From Diadophis punctatus similis (lineage: Eukaryota; Chordata; Lepidosauria; Squamata; Dipsadidae), in the NCBI GenBank assembly GCA_023053685.1, contig JALIGW010000004.1, positions 86,320,249 through 86,384,248 of the forward strand: 64,000 nt of DNA. The letters run 5' to 3'. Below the pieces are notes generated by a model. That model was not told the origin of the DNA, ran no database searches, and was given only the letters and a program-made list of their open reading frames with translations. Below, piece by piece: positions 60,840 to 64,000 of this stretch; the first letter of the stretch is position 1, and each line of letters begins with the position of its first letter. Made by a program: the position numbers and the translations under genes.

Positions 60840-62200
60840 GCAGTAAATGGAAAGGAAAGGAAGCCTCTCCATCGCGCGCGCCCCGGAGTTGCGTTCCCAC
60901 GAGCCGCCCCCGGAGCGTAAACTTTCCCCCATCCCGGCCTGGGTCCCCCAAGACTTCCTCGCCATCCCGGGGAGGCTTTCTTCGGTGGGCTCCGTCCCGC
61001 CCCGCCAGCCTTTCTGCTTCGGCTGCGGAGACGCGGGGTAAGGTTGGGAGGTCCGATGTGCCGGCCCTCCTCTCCCTCGTCCGTCGCCTTCCCCGGGGGA
61101 GAGCTAGGCAGGGAGGCTCCCGGTCCGGCCCTCGGGCGTGCGTCTCGGCACGTGGCTGGGAGGGCGGCCGCCCCGGGCCAACTTCGGCGGGAAGGGCGGC
61201 GCAGGGGGCGGGGAGAGCGGGGGGCAGCCCCCGGGCGCTTCCCGGCAGGTCCCGGCGAGCGGCCGCGTCTTCTCTCCTCCTCCTCCCGCGGCGGAGGCTT
61301 GGCTGTGCGGCGGAGCTGCCGGAGCGAGTCGGGGAAGAGGCAGCGGGAGAGACGCCTGGCTTTGTCTCTCCAGACGGGGCTCTTACGCAAGCTCCCCCCG
61401 CCGCCGCCCTCCTTCCCCTTTGCAGGAGGCGGCCAAGAGGAGCCGGGAGGGATGCTGGCTGCGCGGGGCCCCCCCGACGCCCTCCGCCAGCCTCGCCCGC
61501 GCTATGCGTAGAGGCGGAGGAACCCCGAGAAGCCCGGACCAGCGCCAGCGGGACCTTCCCATCCCTCCGCCGGCCGGAGAGCCCCCTTGGGCGGCAGAGC
61601 GGCCGGGCTCCTTCGGGGTCGCCATGGCCCGGCGAGACTTCCTCCTGCTGACCTTGGCCGGGCTGCTGCTGGAGGCCTGGAGTGGAGGCCACGCGGCGGG
61701 CACCAGGCAGCCCCGCTTGCGCCTGGCGCATAGAGGTAAGGCGGCGCTGCGCGGGGGCAGGTGGCGCGCTTTCTGAGGGGGGACAGTCGCGCTGGGCGCT
61801 CGGCAAAGCTTCCTTTGCGCTTCTCGAGGCTCCGTCCAGCCCGAGTGCCAAGGCGCTTCTTTCCAGGCTGCGCACAATCGGTGCGGATGCCTTAGGATAC
61901 GCAGAGGAGGAAGCGCAGCGTTTCTTTCCCGCTTAGCCAACTTCGCCTCCTGTGCCGGAGTGGCGCAGATTTACGAGACCCCCAAACCCCCTCCTCGCCA
62001 GCCTGCCTTGCCTTCGCCTTAGAGCTGACGAAGCCCAACTTAGTGCGCAGGGTCGCATCCTGAGGCGGAATCCTTCAGAGAGGCGCCCGGAGTCAACTTC
62101 AGGACCTTGGCTTAGTGCTTCCCGATCCAATCTGTCCCCCCGCCCCCCCTTTGCCTCTCGCCCTCGGAACCCCGATTCGGCTGAAGGAGCAGGTGGGGGG
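60840..62200 (+). promoter_or_regulatory. CpG island / presumed SEMA3E promoter
   Basis: About 1.3 kb of very GC-rich DNA full of CpG in an otherwise AT-rich, CpG-poor region. It includes Sp1-like GC boxes ('gggggcgggg' near 61,204) and surrounds the first coding exon. No TATA box is seen, as is usual for CpG-island promoters of developmental genes. The long open frames on both strands (up to 355 codons on the minus strand, 60,808-61,875) reflect the lack of A+T-rich stop codons. Confidence 0.85.
61624..61735 (+). CDS. SEMA3E: Semaphorin-3E, first coding exon (partial gene)
   Basis: Encodes 37 residues plus one base. Residues 1-25 are a signal peptide (Met-Ala-Arg-Arg, then FLLLTLAGLLLEAWSGGHA), followed by the start of the mature protein with PRLRLAHR. 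Class 3 semaphorins begin their Sema domain just after this PRLxLxxK/R motif. The LLLE-x-W-S/T-GGH block next to it is closest, from memory, to SEMA3E. The exon ends with AGAG|GTAAGG, a good donor in phase 1, as in the family. The start is chosen for its strong Kozak context (gccATGg) and the signal peptide; the frame is open upstream to another ATG at 61,504. SEMA3E is a secreted guidance cue that signals through Plexin-D1 in axon and vessel patterning. All later exons lie outside the window. Confidence 0.88.
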
Positions 62201-64000
62201 AGGGGAGTTGGATTCCTGGAGCGGATGAATCATCCTCCGAAGGAGCAAATGGCACCGCGCAGCAATTGCACCGAGGATGAACAAGCTTCTCTAGCTGAAT
62301 TGCGTTGCCCAAAGAGAAAGGGGGGGGGGGACGGGAACCACGCTGCCTTTGCGTCTATACGGAGCTGGCGGGGTTTTTTTTTTTTTTTTTTGGTTTTTTT
62401 TTTCCTTCTTCAGGATGGGAGATTCGCCCTGCTTTTCTCCCCCTGCAACTTCTTGCTGAGTCCTGGGATTTGAAATTTCCAGGTGCCCAACCTTGATTTC
62501 ATGCCAAGGACTTGATGTAATTTGACAAGAGGCTTCTTTGACACACAGATGTGCTCTTTGCTTATTTATTAATTTTGACTTATAATCCAGAAGAAAACTG
62601 GTAAATGTCCCATGTCCCTTGCAACAGTTCACCTGTTTTAGGTTTACATTTTGGATTCCTTGGATTCCCATTGAAGCCACCGGTATTGGGGGGGGGGAGA
62701 AACTTGCATGGATTGTGGTACAATCTATGAGAACAACAGGTGGGACTTGTCAAAAGAGTCAAAAGAGCAGCGTTCATTTGGAAGCACCACCTATTCCGAT
62801 GAATATTGTCCTGTGAATATGCAGAGGAGTGCGGTTTGCTGGCCAGGTTGCCTCTGGAGCAGTCAGGAGTGACATCCGCTGACTTCAGCCAGGCGTATCC
62901 CAAAGAAGAGAGAAGTCAGAGTCTGACTCTCTTAAATGGCAATGCTGAATATATTTATTTATGGGCCTTGCCTAGTTGTTGGCTTTACATCCAGAGGAGA
63001 TTCGGCTGTTCTGACTGCAATTATTTGCGCATGAACCGGAGGGGAAAGAAAGCTGGATGCTTTCATCTGAGTAAAATTGTGTGGGACGCATTCCACGAAT
63101 GGCTGCCCCCAGTGCGGTAGCTGAACGGTACTCGGTGCAGGTGGGACCCTTTTGACATAATTGTTGACGATGGCAACATGATCTTGACTTGTTTTTCAGA
63201 GTTTGTCAGCAACTGGGAGGGAGGGTGTTGTGTTCAGAATACGTTCGGCTTCTTTTGTCCCTTCAAGAGGGTATTTTGACACCTGGCAACTGCCTGGCCA
63301 ACTCCCTGCATTTTCCTTGGCAAGTTTTTTGGGAAGTGGTTTGCCCTTGCCTTTTTCCTGCGGCTGAGAGAGAGTGGCTGGCCCAAGGTCACCCGGCTGA
63401 CTTTCTGCCCCTAAAATTGGGGCTTGAGTTCATGGCCTCCCAGTTTCTAACCTGATGCCTTAACAACTATGCCCAACTGGTTCTATTACTGATGTTACCA
63501 AAGAGGAATAATATATTCTTTTATAAAGAGATAAAAAGTATTCTTCACTTTATATTGCAGCCTTTACATTTTACAATACAAGCTTCAACCGAACACTGTA
63601 GAAACTGTTAAACATTCCTCATACAAATGTAGAATAATTGCTATCTACTTTCAGTTCTTCACTAAGAAATTAAAAACTTCACTTAGTAACTAGGCTATCT
63701 CTAAAGACTTGCGGAGAAGGGGAGAAGCAACTCAAAAAGTACATTTGATTGTAATTATGGAAATAGGTTGTTAAAGATTTCTGAGAGGAAGATCAGTGAA
63801 ATATTGAGAGCTTGAATTTTCATACTGTTCTAAATTTCAATCTTAATTTTTTTTACAGCCCATGTTGTTTATGGTTTGGGGTATTGTGCAAGTATTTTGG
63901 GGGTTAAACACAACGTAAGAGCACAGCGTAATTATACCTTAATGTTTTGCAAGGAATACTCCAGGAACTGTAATGGTACTTTAGCAAGTGAACTCTTGCT
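61736..64000 (+). other. SEMA3E: SEMA3E intron 1, 5' part
   Basis: Starts GTAAGG after the first coding exon and runs off the window. The first 450 bases remain in the CpG island. No further exon with Sema-domain coding is seen. It contains T-rich runs near 62,375-62,405 and the SINE at about 63,285-63,485. The open frames here are not supported as exons. Confidence 0.8.
63285..63485 (-). mobile_element. CORE-SINE (MIR-like) copy
   Basis: The minus strand shows a tRNA-like head ('agttgttaaggcatcaggtt' and 'gaactcaagcccc') and the conserved core 'gggtgaccttgggccagcca', followed by 'ctctctctcagccgcagg' and 'caagggcaaaccacttcc'. This is the core arrangement of CORE-SINEs. Moderately diverged, in SEMA3E intron 1. 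Confidence 0.8.

Noticed and set aside
60808..61875. 355-codon open frame on the minus strand across the CpG island
   Set aside because: Very high GC removes stop codons in all frames. The composition is Arg/Ala/Gly/Pro-rich without domains, and it overlaps the SEMA3E exon on the other strand.

Overview
The window is vertebrate nuclear DNA, almost certainly from a squamate reptile and most likely a snake. The evidence is the repeat set: CR1/L2-type LINEs ending in ATTCT repeats, tRNA-headed squamate SINEs with a 'gtggtgcagtgg' head, abundant fold-back hAT MITEs, and long GGAA, GA, TG and AGAAT-type microsatellites. There are no bacterial-style operons, and almost every long open frame is a repeat or low-complexity artefact.

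The only host gene I can support is at the right end. A CpG island (about 60,840-62,200) holds the first coding exon of a class 3 semaphorin on the + strand (61,624-61,735). Its signal peptide, its Pro-Arg-Leu-Arg-Leu motif and the phase-1 splice donor fit SEMA3E best. The rest of the gene lies beyond the window, and 61,736-64,000 is the start of intron 1. The preceding ~60 kb is upstream intergenic DNA. By vertebrate synteny it should face the 3' side of SEMA3A, but I see no SEMA3A exon.

The intergenic part is a layered record of transposition. From left to right: a CR1 3' end (3.4-4.0 kb); an L2-like LINE 3' end that runs into a compound ATTCT/ACTCT/TTTC array (13.0-13.9 kb); an old LINE with endonuclease and RT remnants (18.1-19.3 kb); hAT MITEs with perfect 8-bp target duplications (19.3, 25.6, 27.5 and 37.2 kb); an internally deleted mariner (21.0 kb); two related solo LTRs carrying an acidic/basic reading frame (22.6 and 48.5 kb, the second inside a MITE); and a decayed LINE with an AAAT tail (42-43.6 kb).

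Three structures stand out. (1) A complete LTR retroelement on the minus strand (29,513-35,682) has 547-bp LTRs differing at one base, a 4-bp TSD, a tRNA-Arg-type primer site and a polypurine tract. Its interior has no pol or env and instead contains badly decayed L1 and CR1 fragments. It looks like a recently mobile, non-autonomous element that carries old genomic cargo. (2) At 50.5-56.2 kb, two copies of a ~2.4-kb L1-like element without any visible reverse transcriptase are nested one inside the other, with a 16-bp and a 9-bp TSD. Each has been hit by a near-identical SINE, in opposite orientations. (3) At 56.9-58.3 kb, a TIR transposon with TA target duplication carries several fold-back MITE copies and a ~250-bp GC-rich hairpin plus a GC-rich minisatellite.
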